A stretch of 64,000 bases of DNA from Enterococcus florum (GCF_004309355.1 NZ_BJCC01000012.1:62001-126000), one strand, 5' to 3'; counted from the stretch's first letter, positions 9,384-20,095 are shown. Numbers and translations are program-made. Notes: generated from the sequence alone by a model not told the origin.

Positions 9384-11804
9384 ATGTTAGTGTCATATAA
9401 ATGGTTAAATGAATACGTAGATGTAACATCGATCACACCCAAGGAATTAGGCGATCGCCTTTCATTGACTGGGATCGAAGTTGAAGGACTAGAAAGTCCT
9501 GCGGAAGGATTAAAAAAAATCGTGGTCGGGGAAGTCAAAGAATGCATCCCCCACCCAGATTCTGATCATCTTTCCATCTGTCAGGTGGACATTGGAGAAG
9601 AAGAACTGTCGCAGATCGTTTGCGGAGCACCCAATGTCAAGGCAGGCATCAAAGTGATCGTCGCACTGCCGGGCTCAAGAATCGCAGGCAACGTCAAAAT
9701 CAAAAAGGGGAAGATGCGTGGGCAAGTCTCAAACGGCATGATCTGTTCATTGCAGGAACTTGGGTACAGTGATTCAGTAATTCCTAAAGAATACGCAGAC
9801 GGCATTTTCTATATGCCAGAAAACGCAGTAGTCGGAGAACCTGTCTTTTCCTATTTAGAGATGGATGATACGATTTTGGATCTTTCCATTACACCGAATC
9901 GTGCAGATGCTTTGAGCATCCGTGGCGTTGCCCATGAAGTCGCTGCGATCTATGATAAAAAGGTCGACTTTCCTGCTGTAGCGTTGAAAGAATCTTCTAA
10001 GCCTGCTAGCGATAAGATCAAGGTCAGCGTCAAAGATAAAAAGGATGCACCACATTATGAAATCAGAGTCATCGAAAATGTAAAAATCGGACCTAGTCCG
10101 CAATGGCTGCAAAACCGTTTGATGAATGAAGGAATCCGTCCAATCAGCAATGTCGTGGACGTAACAAACTATATTCTGCTTTTATTTGGGCAACCGCTGC
10201 ATGCATTTGACTATGACAAGTTAGGCAGTCAAGAAATCTTAGTGCGTCGTGCAGACGAACAAGAAAAAATGACTACATTAGATGGGATCGAGCGTACCTT
10301 GACTCCAGAAACGATCGTGATTACAAATGGTCAAGAACCGGTAGCGCTGGCTGGTGTCATGGGAGGCTTGGATTCAGAGATTACAGATACAACGACAACT
10401 GTCGCATTAGAGTCTGCAATGTTTGATCGGACGACAACACGTCGTACGTCTCAGCGCTTCAATCTGCGCAGTGAATCCTCCATGCGTTTTGAAAAGGGCA
10501 TCAATCAAGGGACGATCAGCTTAGCTGGCGATGTTGCTGCCGCTATGATCGCAGACTTAGCAGGCGGGGAGGTTCTTCAAGGAGCCGTACGCGGCAGTCA
10601 AATTGAAATCGAGAAGGTTGAAGTGTCCACTGACATAGATCATGTTAATCATTTCTTGGGGACCAACCTGACGATCAAGGATGTTGATGCAGTGTTTCAA
10701 GCATTGGACTTTGAGTTTACAGAAAAAGAAGGGCAATACACCGTTACTGTTCCGCCACGTCGCTGGGATATTACGATTGAAGCGGATCTAATGGAGGAAA
10801 TTGCTCGAATTTATGGGTACAATAATATTCCTTCAACCTTGCCAGAAGGTCAAACGGTGGCTGGACACTTCACTTCTGAACAAAAAATGACCCGTAAGGT
10901 CCGTTCATTATTGGAAGGTGATGGATTAACTGAAGCCATCAGCTATGCATTAACGACCGAAGAAAAGGCACAGCAGTTTTTGACACGTGAAAGCAGGCTG
11001 ACACGTTTGGACTGGCCAATGAGCGAGGAACGATCCGTGTTGCGCTTGAATCTAATCAGCGGTTTATTAGATGATCTTTCTTACAATGTCGCACGTAAAA
11101 ATGCCGATGTGGCTTTGTATGAGGTCGGACGAGTATTCTATCAAGACAAAGATCCAAAAAAAGATCTTCCTTTAGAAGAAAAGCACATTGGGATCGCTCT
11201 AGTTGGCAACAAAGAATCGAAAGACTGGCAGCAAAAAGCTGTTCCTGTTGATTTTTACACAGTCAAGGGAATCGTTGAAAACTTGATTGAAGGCTTAGGA
11301 CTGACTGAACGGATCAGTTATCGTGCTTCTAATCAAATCAATGAACTGCATCCAGGCCAAACGGCAGTCATCTATCTAGATGAAACCCCCATCGGCTTTG
11401 TTGGCCAGGTCCATCCTAAAATAGCAGCAAGCTACGAGTTGAAAAAGTCTTTTGTTGCTGAGCTGAATTTGGAAGCACTCTTAAAGGCAGAAAGAGAACC
11501 ACTAGTCTATACAGCCATTTCTAAATACCCAGCTGTCACACGAGACATCGCTCTGTTAGTGGATAAAACAACTACCAATGCAGAGATCGAAAAGGTGATC
11601 CGTCAGACTGCTGGAAGATTTTTAACCAATGTCACACTTTTTGATGTGTATCAAGGCGAAAACATTGCCACCGGTAAAAAATCAATGGCATACAGCTTAA
11701 CCTTTGTAAATGCAGAAGCAACGCTGACCGATGAAGAGATCAATCGGTTTATCCATAAGGTTACTACTGCACTAGAGAAGAATCTAACTGCTGAAATACG
11801 CTAA
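9384..11804 (+). CDS. pheT: Phenylalanine-tRNA ligase beta subunit
   Basis: Beta subunit of phenylalanyl-tRNA synthetase; it binds tRNA and edits mischarged Tyr-tRNA-Phe. The 806 residues show the family order: an N-terminal EMAP/Trbp111-type OB-fold at about 40-150, the B3/B4 editing and B5 domains in the middle, the degenerate catalytic-like core, and the FDX-ACB anticodon-binding domain at the C-terminus (from about 712, [16 protein letters not shown]). Start ATG follows AAGGGGGA within the pheS end. A bidirectional hairpin separates it from convergent trpS. Confidence 0.97.
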   Translation: MLVSYKWLNEYVDVTSITPKELGDRLSLTGIEVEGLESPAEGLKKIVVGEVKECIPHPDSDHLSICQVDIGEEELSQIVCGAPNVKAGIKVIVALPGSRIAGNVKIKKGKMRGQVSNGMICSLQELGYSDSVIPKEYADGIFYMPENAVVGEPVFSYLEMDDTILDLSITPNRADALSIRGVAHEVAAIYDKKVDFPAVALKESSKPASDKIKVSVKDKKDAPHYEIRVIENVKIGPSPQWLQNRLMNEGIRPISNVVDVTNYILLLFGQPLHAFDYDKLGSQEILVRRADEQEKMTTLDGIERTLTPETIVITNGQEPVALAGVMGGLDSEITDTTTTVALESAMFDRTTTRRTSQRFNLRSESSMRFEKGINQGTISLAGDVAAAMIADLAGGEVLQGAVRGSQIEIEKVEVSTDIDHVNHFLGTNLTIKDVDAVFQALDFEFTEKEGQYTVTVPPRRWDITIEADLMEEIARIYGYNNIPSTLPEGQTVAGHFTSEQKMTRKVRSLLEGDGLTEAISYALTTEEKAQQFLTRESRLTRLDWPMSEERSVLRLNLISGLLDDLSYNVARKNADVALYEVGRVFYQDKDPKKDLPLEEKHIGIALVGNKESKDWQQKAVPVDFYTVKGIVENLIEGLGLTERISYRASNQINELHPGQTAVIYLDETPIGFVGQVHPKIAASYELKKSFVAELNLEALLKAEREPLVYTAISKYPAVTRDIALLVDKTTTNAEIEKVIRQTAGRFLTNVTLFDVYQGENIATGKKSMAYSLTFVNAEATLTDEEINRFIHKVTTALEKNLTAEIR

Positions 11805-11815
11805 TCATAAATCAA

Positions 11816-11858
11816 AAGAAGCCATACACTATTTCGAAAAAGTGTATGGCTTCTTACT
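11816..11858. terminator. Bidirectional terminator, pheT / trpS
   Basis: Fifteen-base arms AAGAAGCCATACACT (11816-11830) and AGTGTATGGCTTCTT (11841-11855) form a perfect stem between two convergent genes, with A-rich and T-rich flanks. Confidence 0.85.
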
Positions 11859-11865
11859 ATATATC

Positions 11866-12903
<1,038 letters not shown>

Positions 12904-12921
12904 TCAAAGACCTACATTGAA

Positions 12922-12950
12922 ATAGTACCTTGTTTTGACAAAATAAACAA
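12922..12950 (-). promoter_or_regulatory. trpS promoter
   Basis: On the minus strand: TTGTTT (12950-12945), 17-bp spacer, TACTAT (12927-12922), about 46 bases before the trpS start. Confidence 0.65.
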
Positions 12951-13048
12951 CTGCCATCAATAAATCAGTAATCAAACTGTCGTGTTACATAACATTACAT
13001 CTACTTGTAACCAACTAAGAAATGTTTTTTCATTTCCGGATTTTTTTC

Positions 13049-13078
13049 TTTACAAACCAAAAAAACTTAGCATATAAT
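13049..13078 (+). promoter_or_regulatory. Promoter of the amino-acid ABC transporter operon
   Basis: TTTACA (13049-13054), 18-bp spacer, TATAAT (13073-13078), about 54 bases before the ATPase gene. Confidence 0.7.
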
Positions 13079-13131
13079 TAGACTCGCGGTCCAAAAATTA
13101 GAGAATATTAAGAGAATAGGGGTGTTCATAC

Positions 13132-13869
13132 ATGTCGATGGTTGAATTTAAACATGTAGAAAAATACTATGGAAAGTTTCATGCCTTGAAAGATATTAAT
13201 TTAACCTTTGAAAAAGGCGAAGTAGTTGTGGTGATCGGCCCTTCCGGCTCTGGAAAAAGTACGATGCTGCGCTGCATCAACGGGTTAGAGCTGATCTCTT
13301 CTGGTGAACTGTTAGTTGATGGAAAAAACTTACATAGCAAAGAAGTGAAATTGAAGGACATCAGAAAACGAATCGGTATGGTGTTCCAGCATTTTAACTT
13401 GTATCCTAACAAAACGGCCTTAGAGAACATCACTTTGGCGCCGATCAAAGTTTTAAAGCAGCCAGAAGCAGAGGCGGTAAAAAGAGCAGAGAAGCTCTTG
13501 GATCGTGTTGATATGTTAGATAAGAAGGATTCTCATCCTTCCATGCTTTCTGGGGGGCAGCAGCAACGTATCGCGATTGCCAGAGGCCTAGCAATGAACC
13601 CGGACCTACTGCTCTTTGATGAGCCGACGTCAGCCCTTGATCCAGAGATGATCGGTGATGTCCTTAATGTCATGAAAAAAATCGCAAAAGATGGCATGTC
13701 TATGATTGTTGTTACCCATGAAATGGGCTTTGCAAAAGAAGTGGCGGATCGAATTATTTTCATGGCTGAAGGAGAAGTGTTGGAAGATACACGGGATGTC
13801 AAAGCGTTCTTTGAAAAACCACAAGAGGTGCGGGCACAACAATTTGTCAGCAAAGTAATCAATCATTAG
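13132..13869 (+). CDS. glnQ: Polar amino-acid ABC transporter, ATPase
   Basis: ATP-binding subunit of a GlnQ/ArtP-type importer for polar amino acids such as glutamine or glutamate. Walker A GPSGSGKST is at about 37-45, then the Q loop (VFQHFNLYPN), ABC signature LSGGQQQRIAIARG, Walker B LLLFDEPTSALD and the H-loop His in VVTHEMGFA. At 245 residues it is full length. It is the first of four same-strand genes (ATPase, binding lipoprotein, two permeases) with short gaps or overlaps, so it is a complete importer operon. The substrate is inferred from family only; the symbol is by similarity. Confidence 0.9.
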   Translation: MSMVEFKHVEKYYGKFHALKDINLTFEKGEVVVVIGPSGSGKSTMLRCINGLELISSGELLVDGKNLHSKEVKLKDIRKRIGMVFQHFNLYPNKTALENITLAPIKVLKQPEAEAVKRAEKLLDRVDMLDKKDSHPSMLSGGQQQRIAIARGLAMNPDLLLFDEPTSALDPEMIGDVLNVMKKIAKDGMSMIVVTHEMGFAKEVADRIIFMAEGEVLEDTRDVKAFFEKPQEVRAQQFVSKVINH

Positions 13870-13879
13870 GAGGGTGACT

Positions 13880-14716
13880 ATGTCCAATTTCAAAAAGAAA
13901 GTCTCCTTCTTAATCCTGGTTCTACTCGCCATGGTCGGGTTGTCAGGATGTAGAGGAGGCAGTGTCGCCAATGTGAACATCGCTGAGCGCATCGAAGAAG
14001 AGCCAGTGATCACATGGGGCGTTAAATACGATACTCGACTTTTTGGCATGATGAACATTGAAACCAGAGAAGTCGAAGGTTTTGATATCGATATCGCTCG
14101 TGCAATCACTAAACAAATCCTCGGTGAAGAAGGCCAAGCTGATTTTGTTGAAGTGACTTCGAAGACGAGAATCCCATTATTAAAGAATGGGAACATCGAT
14201 GCGATCATCGCAACAATGACGATCACCGAAGAACGTCTGCAGCAGGTCAATTTCTCCGATATTTATTTTGATGCAGGTCAATCGTTGTTGGTGAAAAAGG
14301 GCAGTCATATTCAGCATATTACGGATTTGACGGCAGATGATACGGTATTGGCAGTAAAAGGCTCTACTTCAGCAATCAATATCCGGGAACATGCGCCAGA
14401 CGCAAATATCCTGGAATTGGAAAATTACGCAGAAGCCTTCACCGCTTTACAATCAGGTCAGGGAGATGCAATGACCACGGATAATGCCATTCTATTGGGG
14501 ATGGCTTCAGAAAATAACAATTATGGGTTGGTAGGCGGAACGTTTACGAAAGAACCTTATGGGGTTGCGATCAATAAGGGACAGGATGACTTTTTGCAAG
14601 AAGTCAATCAAGCATTAGAAGAAATGCATGATAACGGCACTTACGACAAAATCTATCAAAAATGGTTCCCTGGCGTTTCAGACGGCAAAGCAGAGAAGGG
14701 AGCGAGCTTTGAATGA
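13880..14716 (+). CDS. Polar amino-acid ABC transporter, substrate-binding lipoprotein
   Basis: Extracellular solute-binding protein (family 3, SBP_bac_3) anchored as a lipoprotein: the lipobox LSGC puts the lipid on Cys24 after a hydrophobic signal peptide. The mature part has the family hallmarks, including EVEGFDIDIARAI and a stretch rich in TMTITEERLQQVNFS. ATG 13880 is chosen over an in-frame GTG six bases earlier because AGGAGGG sits about five bases before the ATG and directly abuts the GTG. It starts 10 bases after the ATPase gene and its stop overlaps the first permease start (ATGA). Confidence 0.92.
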   Translation: MSNFKKKVSFLILVLLAMVGLSGCRGGSVANVNIAERIEEEPVITWGVKYDTRLFGMMNIETREVEGFDIDIARAITKQILGEEGQADFVEVTSKTRIPLLKNGNIDAIIATMTITEERLQQVNFSDIYFDAGQSLLVKKGSHIQHITDLTADDTVLAVKGSTSAINIREHAPDANILELENYAEAFTALQSGQGDAMTTDNAILLGMASENNNYGLVGGTFTKEPYGVAINKGQDDFLQEVNQALEEMHDNGTYDKIYQKWFPGVSDGKAEKGASFE

Positions 14717-15357
14717 TTGAACTATTTAATACCTTTTCAACGGAATTTTTCGAAGGATTCAAATTCACGATCTACGCTAGTCTATTGGCTTTGATCTTTA
14801 GTCTGATCATCGGTACTTTGATGGCGATCTTGCAACTTTCAAACAATGTGATTATTCGTAATTTGGCAAAGGCCTATGTTGCTTTTTTTAGAAATATTCC
14901 GCTTTTGATCATTGTGATGTTTTTTTATGTTGTCGTCCCATTGTACTGGTATGGATTTGACGGGTTTCAGGCTGGAACGATCGGCTTGACGATCTACACC
15001 TCCGCTTTTATTGCTGAGACTGTTCGTTCAGGGATTCAAACAGTACCAAAGGGACAAATGGAGGCAGGACTCTCCTCCGGGTTCTCATATAGCGAAACTC
15101 TACGTTACATTGTGTTGCCTCAAGCGTTTAAGATCGTGATTCCTCCATTGGGAAATCAGTTCATCAATCTGATTAAGAATTCATCGATTTTGGCAATGGT
15201 CGCAGGACTTGATTTGATGTATCAAGGGGATCTGATTGCCAGCACAACATTTAATACATTTGATACGTATATCATCGTTGGCGTATTTTATTTGATTTTA
15301 ACCTTGCCGCTTTCTTATCTAATGAACTATTTGGATAAAAACTGGGCAAGCGTCTAG
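14713..15357 (+). CDS. Polar amino-acid ABC transporter, permease 1
   Basis: Inner-membrane permease of the HisM/GlnP family, 214 residues with about five hydrophobic segments. The EAA loop that docks on the ATPase is visible (EAGLSSGFSYSETLRYIVLPQA). Its ATG overlaps the stop of the binding-protein gene by four bases. It pairs with the next gene to form a heterodimeric channel. Confidence 0.92.
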   Translation: MIELFNTFSTEFFEGFKFTIYASLLALIFSLIIGTLMAILQLSNNVIIRNLAKAYVAFFRNIPLLIIVMFFYVVVPLYWYGFDGFQAGTIGLTIYTSAFIAETVRSGIQTVPKGQMEAGLSSGFSYSETLRYIVLPQAFKIVIPPLGNQFINLIKNSSILAMVAGLDLMYQGDLIASTTFNTFDTYIIVGVFYLILTLPLSYLMNYLDKNWASV

Positions 15358-15372
15358 AAAGGAAGGGATGAA

Positions 15373-16029
15373 ATGGATTTTAGCGGAGCATTTTCTTGGA
15401 TGAACATACGATTCCTTTTAGACGGACTTTGGGTGACTGTCCAAGTGTCCATTCTTTCGATCATTTTTAGTATGATTTTGGGCGGGGTTGCTGGTACGAT
15501 TCGATATAGCGGCATTCCTTTTGTATCAAAGGCCTTGGGAATTGTCATTGACATCATTCGCAACCTGCCTTTATTGTTGATCATTTTTTTCACCTATTTT
15601 GCGTTGCCGCAGATAGGGATCAAACTCAATATTTTCTGGGCAGCTGTTGCAGCCTTAACCATTTTCGAATCCGCGATGCTTTCGGAAATTTTCCGGGCAG
15701 GACTAAACGCGGTTCCAAAAGGTCAGACAGAAGCGGGGCTTTCCTCAGGGTTGACGTATGTCCAAACGTTAGCGATCATCATTTTGCCGCAGGCACTTAA
15801 ATCTATGCTGCCTGCGATTTTAAGCCAACTGATCTCATTGATCAAGGATACTTCATTAGCTGTGATTATTTCGCTGCCAGAGTTGATGCATAATGCGAGA
15901 ATCGTATATGGTCAAAATACTAATTATGTGATTCCAATGTTTGTTGCAATGACAGCGATGTATTTTGTTGTTTGTTACTTATTGTCGCTTGCCTCCAGAT
16001 ATTTGGAAACGAGAAATTACAATTATTAA
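15373..16029 (+). CDS. Polar amino-acid ABC transporter, permease 2
   Basis: Second permease of the importer, 218 residues, also HisM/GlnP family, with the EAA motif EAGLSSGLTYVQTLAIIILPQA. AAGGAAGGG precedes the ATG at 15373; an out-of-frame ATG five bases earlier is not used. Last gene of the operon; a long hairpin lies 22 bases after its stop codon. Confidence 0.92.
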   Translation: MDFSGAFSWMNIRFLLDGLWVTVQVSILSIIFSMILGGVAGTIRYSGIPFVSKALGIVIDIIRNLPLLLIIFFTYFALPQIGIKLNIFWAAVAALTIFESAMLSEIFRAGLNAVPKGQTEAGLSSGLTYVQTLAIIILPQALKSMLPAILSQLISLIKDTSLAVIISLPELMHNARIVYGQNTNYVIPMFVAMTAMYFVVCYLLSLASRYLETRNYNY

Positions 16030-16358
16030 ACAATCTGTTCGAATTTGTCAAAAGGCACAGAAGAGTCAGCGCGCAGCAAGCGCTGATTCTTCTGTGCCTT
16101 CGTCTATTCTTCATGATGGAATCATCAACGGATTTTCAAGCAGGAGTTCTGCTGAAATCGTGTCGATTTGCTTCGTAAATCAATGTGTGGATGCCGTTTG
16201 GTCTTATTTCGCTTTTTTCTCGAGTGTCGTTAGCTAGGACCTTGTCCAATTTTTAACCGATTATGCCGGTCTAACTAAGGCAAACAATCTTAGGCTTGAA
16301 AAATTCGTTCAAAAAGTAGAAAATAAGAAGATACATGGAAAAGATAGGATGAAAAAAT
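16030..16358. other. Gene-free stretch between ABC operon and murI, with a 21-bp hairpin
   Basis: About 330 bases without a credible gene. Arms at 16052-16072 and 16080-16100 (AAGGCACAGAAG.../...CTTCTGTGCCTT) pair over 21 positions with one G-T. It is not followed by a T tract, so it is an untypical terminator; it may instead protect the 3' end of the ABC mRNA. A smaller stem AGCAG/CTGCT lies near 16138-16155. No clear promoter for murI was found. Confidence 0.55.
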
Positions 16359-17171
16359 TTGTCAAATGAATGCCCGATTGGGTTTATCGATTCTGGTGTT
16401 GGCGGATTGACCGTCGTCAAGGAGGCCATGCGCCAACTGCCAAATGAGAATATTTTATATGTTGGAGATACAGCTCGTTGTCCATATGGGCCCCGTCCTG
16501 CAGAACAAGTCATTGAATTTACCCGGCAAATGACTCAGTTTTTGATCAAAAAAGGAATCAAAATGCTAGTGATTGCCTGCAATACCGCTACGGCTGTGGC
16601 ATTGGAGGAGATCAGAAAGACGGTCTCTATCCCAGTGATCGGAGTGATCCAACCTGGGGCTCGATCTGCGTTAAAGGCCAGCACGGCAGGAGAGATTGCT
16701 GTTATTGGAACGACTGGAACGATCAAAAGCGGCTCTTACGAAAGGGAACTGCATCGCAAGGCTCCAGAGGTTACCGTCTATAGCTTAGCCTGTCCAAAGT
16801 TTGCAACCGTCGTAGAAAGCAATCAATACAAAAGTGCTGTCGCTAAAAAGGTTGTGGCAGAGACATTAAAGCCTTTATTACTAGATAAGCCAGACACTCT
16901 AATTTTGGGCTGCACGCATTATCCGCTCCTGCGTCCCATTATTCAAAACGTGATGGGCAAGGACACAGTACTGATCGATTCTGGGGCTGAAACGGTCAAT
17001 GATGTCAGTACAATGCTGGATTATTTTGATTTAAACAATTTTGAACGCAATGAAAAGAAGACCTGCCGTTTTTATACAACCGGCTCACCAAAAATGTTCC
17101 AAGAGATTGCTAGTGAGTGGCTGAGCTTCACGACTTTACAGGTCGAACATATCCATTTAGGAGGAGAATAA
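16359..17171 (+). CDS. murI: Glutamate racemase
   Basis: Makes D-glutamate for peptidoglycan from L-glutamate, without cofactor. Both catalytic cysteines are in their motifs, IACNTATA and GCTHYPLL, and the N-terminal FIDSGVGGLTVVKEA carries the conserved Asp-Ser. Length 270 residues is normal. No ATG is available at the right place; the start is a TTG at 16359 preceded by AGGAT. The stop codon directly abuts the start of the rph-ham1 gene, and a phosphodiesterase follows, giving a three-gene operon. Confidence 0.94.
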   Translation: MSNECPIGFIDSGVGGLTVVKEAMRQLPNENILYVGDTARCPYGPRPAEQVIEFTRQMTQFLIKKGIKMLVIACNTATAVALEEIRKTVSIPVIGVIQPGARSALKASTAGEIAVIGTTGTIKSGSYERELHRKAPEVTVYSLACPKFATVVESNQYKSAVAKKVVAETLKPLLLDKPDTLILGCTHYPLLRPIIQNVMGKDTVLIDSGAETVNDVSTMLDYFDLNNFERNEKKTCRFYTTGSPKMFQEIASEWLSFTTLQVEHIHLGGE

Positions 17172-18515
17172 ATGAGACATGATGGAAGAAGCAGTCAGCA
17201 GCTGCGTCCAATTCAAATCAAAACTAATGTGTATAAACATCCCGAAGGATCGGTCGTGATCGCTTTTGGAGATACAGAAGTGATTTGTTCTGCAACGGTT
17301 GAAGAATCAGTCCCTCCTTTTTTAAAAGGACAGGGAACTGGTTGGGTAACCGCAGAATACAGTATGCTGCCGAGGGCAACAAATACAAGAAATCGCCGAG
17401 AAAGCGCCAAAGGAAAACTCTCAGGACGGACGATGGAGATCCAACGCTTAATTGGACGCTCCTTGCGAGCAGTGATCGATCTCGAAAAGCTTGGGGAACG
17501 CAGTATCGTCGTCGATTGCGATGTTGTTCAAGCAGATGGAGGCACACGAACAGCCAGCATTACAGGTGGATTTGTTGCATTGCGATTAGCTGTGAACAAG
17601 CTTTTAGCCAGCGGAGAACTGCTGCAAGACCCGATCAACGAGCATCTTGCCGCCATCAGTGTAGGAATTTTATCTAATGAGACTGTCGTGACTGATTTGG
17701 ATTATTTGGAAGATTCTGCGGCGGCTGTAGACATGAACCTTGTTATGACAGAGTCTGGCCGATTCGTTGAAATCCAAGGTACTGGAGAAGAAGCAACTTT
17801 TAATGACGATCAATTAAATGCATTGATCTTGCATGGCAAAACAGCTATTGCCGAATTGATCGCTTATCAAAAAGAAGCCTTGCTCCAACCTAAGATTCAA
17901 CCAGATGAAAAAACCATCGTTATTGCCACGAATAACGCTGGCAAGGCAAAAGAATTTGCGGCTCTATTTGCTAAAGAGGGCTATCGAATCAAAACATTAA
18001 GGGATTATCCAGAACTGGAAGAAGTCGAAGAGACTGGCAAGACCTTTGAAGAAAATGCCCGTCTCAAGGCTGAAACGATTGCTCAGCTTTTGCAGCAGCC
18101 GGTGTTGGCCGACGATTCAGGTCTGGTGGTTGATGCGCTGAACGGTCTTCCTGGAATCTATTCTGCACGGTTTGCTGGTGAACGCAAAAGCGATGCTGCG
18201 AACAATGCCAAATTATTGCATGAGCTGACAGATGTTCCTGATGAACAACGAACTGCTCACTTTCACTGCACGTTGGTTTTTGCCGCACCACAGAAAAATA
18301 GCTTAGTGGTAGAGGCCGATTGGTCGGGAAGAATCGGTCGGATTCCTTACGGAGAGAATGGGTTCGGATATGATCCGCTCTTTTTTGTGCCAGAGTTGAA
18401 TAAAACGGCTGCGGAAATGACCAGCGAAGAAAAGAATAAAATCAGTCATCGTGCACAGGCAGTAAGAAAATTAGAAAAAGAATGGAAAGCTTGGCTAGAG
18501 GGAGAAAAGGTATGA
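17172..18515 (+). CDS. Bifunctional RNase PH / XTP-dITP pyrophosphatase (fusion)
   Basis: Two enzymes in one 447-residue chain. Residues 1 to about 240 are RNase PH, a phosphorolytic 3' exoribonuclease that trims tRNA tails ([43 protein letters not shown]). From about 246 the Ham1/RdgB domain begins ([52 protein letters not shown]), which hydrolyses non-canonical purine triphosphates and keeps them out of DNA. Both parts look intact. In many bacteria the two genes are merely adjacent; here there is no stop between them. The last four bases overlap the next gene. Confidence 0.95.
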   Translation: MRHDGRSSQQLRPIQIKTNVYKHPEGSVVIAFGDTEVICSATVEESVPPFLKGQGTGWVTAEYSMLPRATNTRNRRESAKGKLSGRTMEIQRLIGRSLRAVIDLEKLGERSIVVDCDVVQADGGTRTASITGGFVALRLAVNKLLASGELLQDPINEHLAAISVGILSNETVVTDLDYLEDSAAAVDMNLVMTESGRFVEIQGTGEEATFNDDQLNALILHGKTAIAELIAYQKEALLQPKIQPDEKTIVIATNNAGKAKEFAALFAKEGYRIKTLRDYPELEEVEETGKTFEENARLKAETIAQLLQQPVLADDSGLVVDALNGLPGIYSARFAGERKSDAANNAKLLHELTDVPDEQRTAHFHCTLVFAAPQKNSLVVEADWSGRIGRIPYGENGFGYDPLFFVPELNKTAAEMTSEEKNKISHRAQAVRKLEKEWKAWLEGEKV

Positions 18516-19024
18516 AATATTTAGTCGTCAGTGACAATCATGGGGATCGTCAAATATTAGTGGAGTTAGTTGAACGATTTCAAGGGAAGGTAGATCGCAT
18601 GTTTCACTGCGGAGATTCGGAGCTTCCGGCAGAAGACAGCTTATGGGATTCCTTTGTCGTTGTAAAAGGCAATTGCGATTATGTAGCTGGGTATAAAGAG
18701 GAGCAGATAACTTCGGTTGGAACAGATCGCATTTATATGACTCACGGTCATCGTTCAAACGTCCGTTTTGGATTGACGATGCTTTCTCTGCAAGCTCAGG
18801 AAGCTGGAGCAACGATCGCTCTATTCGGTCATATCCATCAGGCTGTGGCGGAAATGGACCAAGGAATTTTGTTTGTAAATCCTGGAAGTATCTCTCAACC
18901 AAGAGGTCCCATTCAAATACCCAGCTATGCGATCATCGAAAGCACAGAAGATTGCTATCAAGTTCAATATTACAATCGAGCACATCAGCCAGTGGAGGAA
19001 TTAGCAGCTACATTTGCCAAATAG
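18512..19024 (+). CDS. YfcE/MJ0936-type metallophosphodiesterase
   Basis: Calcineurin-like phosphoesterase of 170 residues. The metal-binding motifs are in order: SDNHGD, GDSE, GNCD (Cys in place of the usual His of GNHD, as is common in this subfamily), MTHGH and GHIHQA. By family it cleaves phosphodiesters; the natural substrate is unknown. The longest frame starts earlier, but ATG 18512 follows GAGGGAGAAAAGG and overlaps the rph-ham1 stop as ATGA, so the two are translationally coupled. The neighbourhood (RNA trimming, nucleotide clean-up) suggests a role in nucleotide metabolism. Confidence 0.9.
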   Translation: MKYLVVSDNHGDRQILVELVERFQGKVDRMFHCGDSELPAEDSLWDSFVVVKGNCDYVAGYKEEQITSVGTDRIYMTHGHRSNVRFGLTMLSLQAQEAGATIALFGHIHQAVAEMDQGILFVNPGSISQPRGPIQIPSYAIIESTEDCYQVQYYNRAHQPVEELAATFAK

Positions 19025-19118
19025 ATTCTAATTTTTGCTTAATATTGAGCGATTTACGTAATGCTTTCTGTAAAATTCGGTAAAATATAGAGTGGAAAGT
19101 AGAAATGGAGGCCGTTGA

Positions 19119-19610
19119 ATGATCAGCCGAGCTGTTGAAGAATTAATGCTTGAGAACAAATCTTCTATGATAATCCCTGCAGAGAATGTTGCAAATGTAA
19201 TGTCGGGAAATCCTCTCGAACATGCATTTTTAGTATTGTCAAAAGCAGGATACTCCAAAATTCCTGTGCTTGATAAAGGAGATCATTTTGTGGGACTGCT
19301 GAGTTTAAATGATGTTGTCAACAAAATGTTGGAGATTGATGGGATCGATACAACCAATCTAAGTGAATTTTCTGTTGCCGATGTGATGGATACAGATGTT
19401 GCAATTGTTCGAGAGGGCTGTGAACTGGAGGATTTGCTTCACTTGTTAGTGGATGCACCTTTCTTGCCCGTACTGGATGAACATAATATTTTCAAAGGAA
19501 TCGTCACACGCAGAGAAATTTTAAAGGCCGTGAACCGTACGTTTCATGAGTTGGATAAAAAGAGAGTTCCTACTGAGAAATTGGTTTTTCCAGCAGGACT
19601 AGCAAAATAA
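19119..19610 (+). CDS. cbpB: CBS-domain protein, CbpB/DarB-like
   Basis: Stand-alone protein of 163 residues made of two CBS motifs (about 15-70 and 82-140). Length and sequence resemble the cyclic-di-AMP-binding CBS protein called CbpB in Listeria and DarB (YkuL) in Bacillus, which binds the (p)ppGpp synthetase Rel when c-di-AMP is low. The assignment rests on overall similarity, not on a proven binding site. ATG follows AAATGGAGG. A hairpin after the gene probably terminates it. Confidence 0.75.
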   Translation: MISRAVEELMLENKSSMIIPAENVANVMSGNPLEHAFLVLSKAGYSKIPVLDKGDHFVGLLSLNDVVNKMLEIDGIDTTNLSEFSVADVMDTDVAIVREGCELEDLLHLLVDAPFLPVLDEHNIFKGIVTRREILKAVNRTFHELDKKRVPTEKLVFPAGLAK

Positions 19611-19627
19611 AGGGTATAAACGCTTTT

Positions 19628-19690
19628 TAAACCCGTTCGGTAGGTAGTAAGCATTCAGCTCTATCTGTCGAATGGGTTTATTTATGTTCC
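19628..19690 (+). terminator. Terminator-like hairpin after cbpB
   Basis: TAAACCCGTTCG (19628-19639) pairs with CGAATGGGTTTA (19669-19680), followed by TTTATG. The loop is long (29 nt) and partly pairs internally. Confidence 0.5.
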
Positions 19691-19782
19691 AAGAGACTGC
19701 AGGTACTAGAAAGTGTTTATTGTTGATATGTCCTTTTAAATACACCCTCATAGCTGGACACAATATGAACAGAAGGAGATAC

Positions 19783-19809
19783 ATGGAACTATCAGGAATT
19801 ACGGTTTAA
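19783..19809 (+). CDS. Eight-codon ORF with strong ribosome binding site (MELSGITV)
   Basis: ATG at 19783 is preceded by AGAAGGAGATAC, one of the best ribosome binding sites in the window, yet the frame stops after eight codons (MELSGITV). It lies just ahead of a folded RNA element and no longer gene follows on this strand. It could be a leader peptide, a signalling peptide precursor fragment, or the residual start of a lost gene. I do not recognise it. Confidence 0.35.
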   Translation: MELSGITV

Positions 19810-19810
19810 T

Positions 19811-20045
19811 CACCAAAGGCATTTCTGGGTGAGGCTCAGCTCATGGCATAGTTAAAAGGGAATAGCCTCATAATTGAGATCAATCCTACAAGGATTATGC
19901 GTCCTTCGGGTTTCTTTGATGATACGACAGAAATGACCTCGCAGAGTCAAAAGTTGAAAAACGTTGAGTACGATGGGTGCTGCATCCTTGAAAATCAGCT
20001 GTCTTTTAGATAAACAACCAGGAGCTCAGAGGGGCTTTCACTACA
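19811..20045 (+). ncRNA. Candidate orphan structured RNA
   Basis: Three helices support folding of the first part. A closing stem pairs GGCATTTCTG (19818-19827) with CAGAAATGACC (19928-19938, one bulged A). Inside it, TGAGGCT (19830-19836) pairs with AGCCTCA (19864-19870), and AATCC (19882-19886) with GGATT (19892-19896) around a TACAA loop. A further GATG/CATC stem lies near 19973-19987. The layout, a multibranched domain behind a closing stem, resembles a riboswitch or regulatory RNA. GGTGAGGCTC recalls the M-box but the rest does not match. There is no gene downstream on this strand. Confidence 0.45.
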
Positions 20046-20046
20046 A

Positions 20047-20085
20047 AAAAAAGCGAACAATCTACCCGAATTGTTCGCTTTTTGC
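20047..20085. terminator. Bidirectional terminator at the mscS 3' end
   Basis: GCGAACAAT (20053-20061) pairs with ATTGTTCGC (20070-20078); A run before and T run after, so it works in both directions. It ends mscS and could also end any transcript from the orphan RNA region. Confidence 0.85.
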
Positions 20086-20095
20086 TTTTGTTTTT

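Noticed and set aside
15965-16237. 90-residue frame running from the second permease into the gap before murI
   Set aside because: It begins inside the permease gene in another frame, has no ribosome site and crosses the 21-bp hairpin.
19811-19940. M-box (magnesium) riboswitch call
   Set aside because: Only GGTGAGGCTC and short fragments match; the remaining conserved blocks and a magnesium transporter gene are missing.
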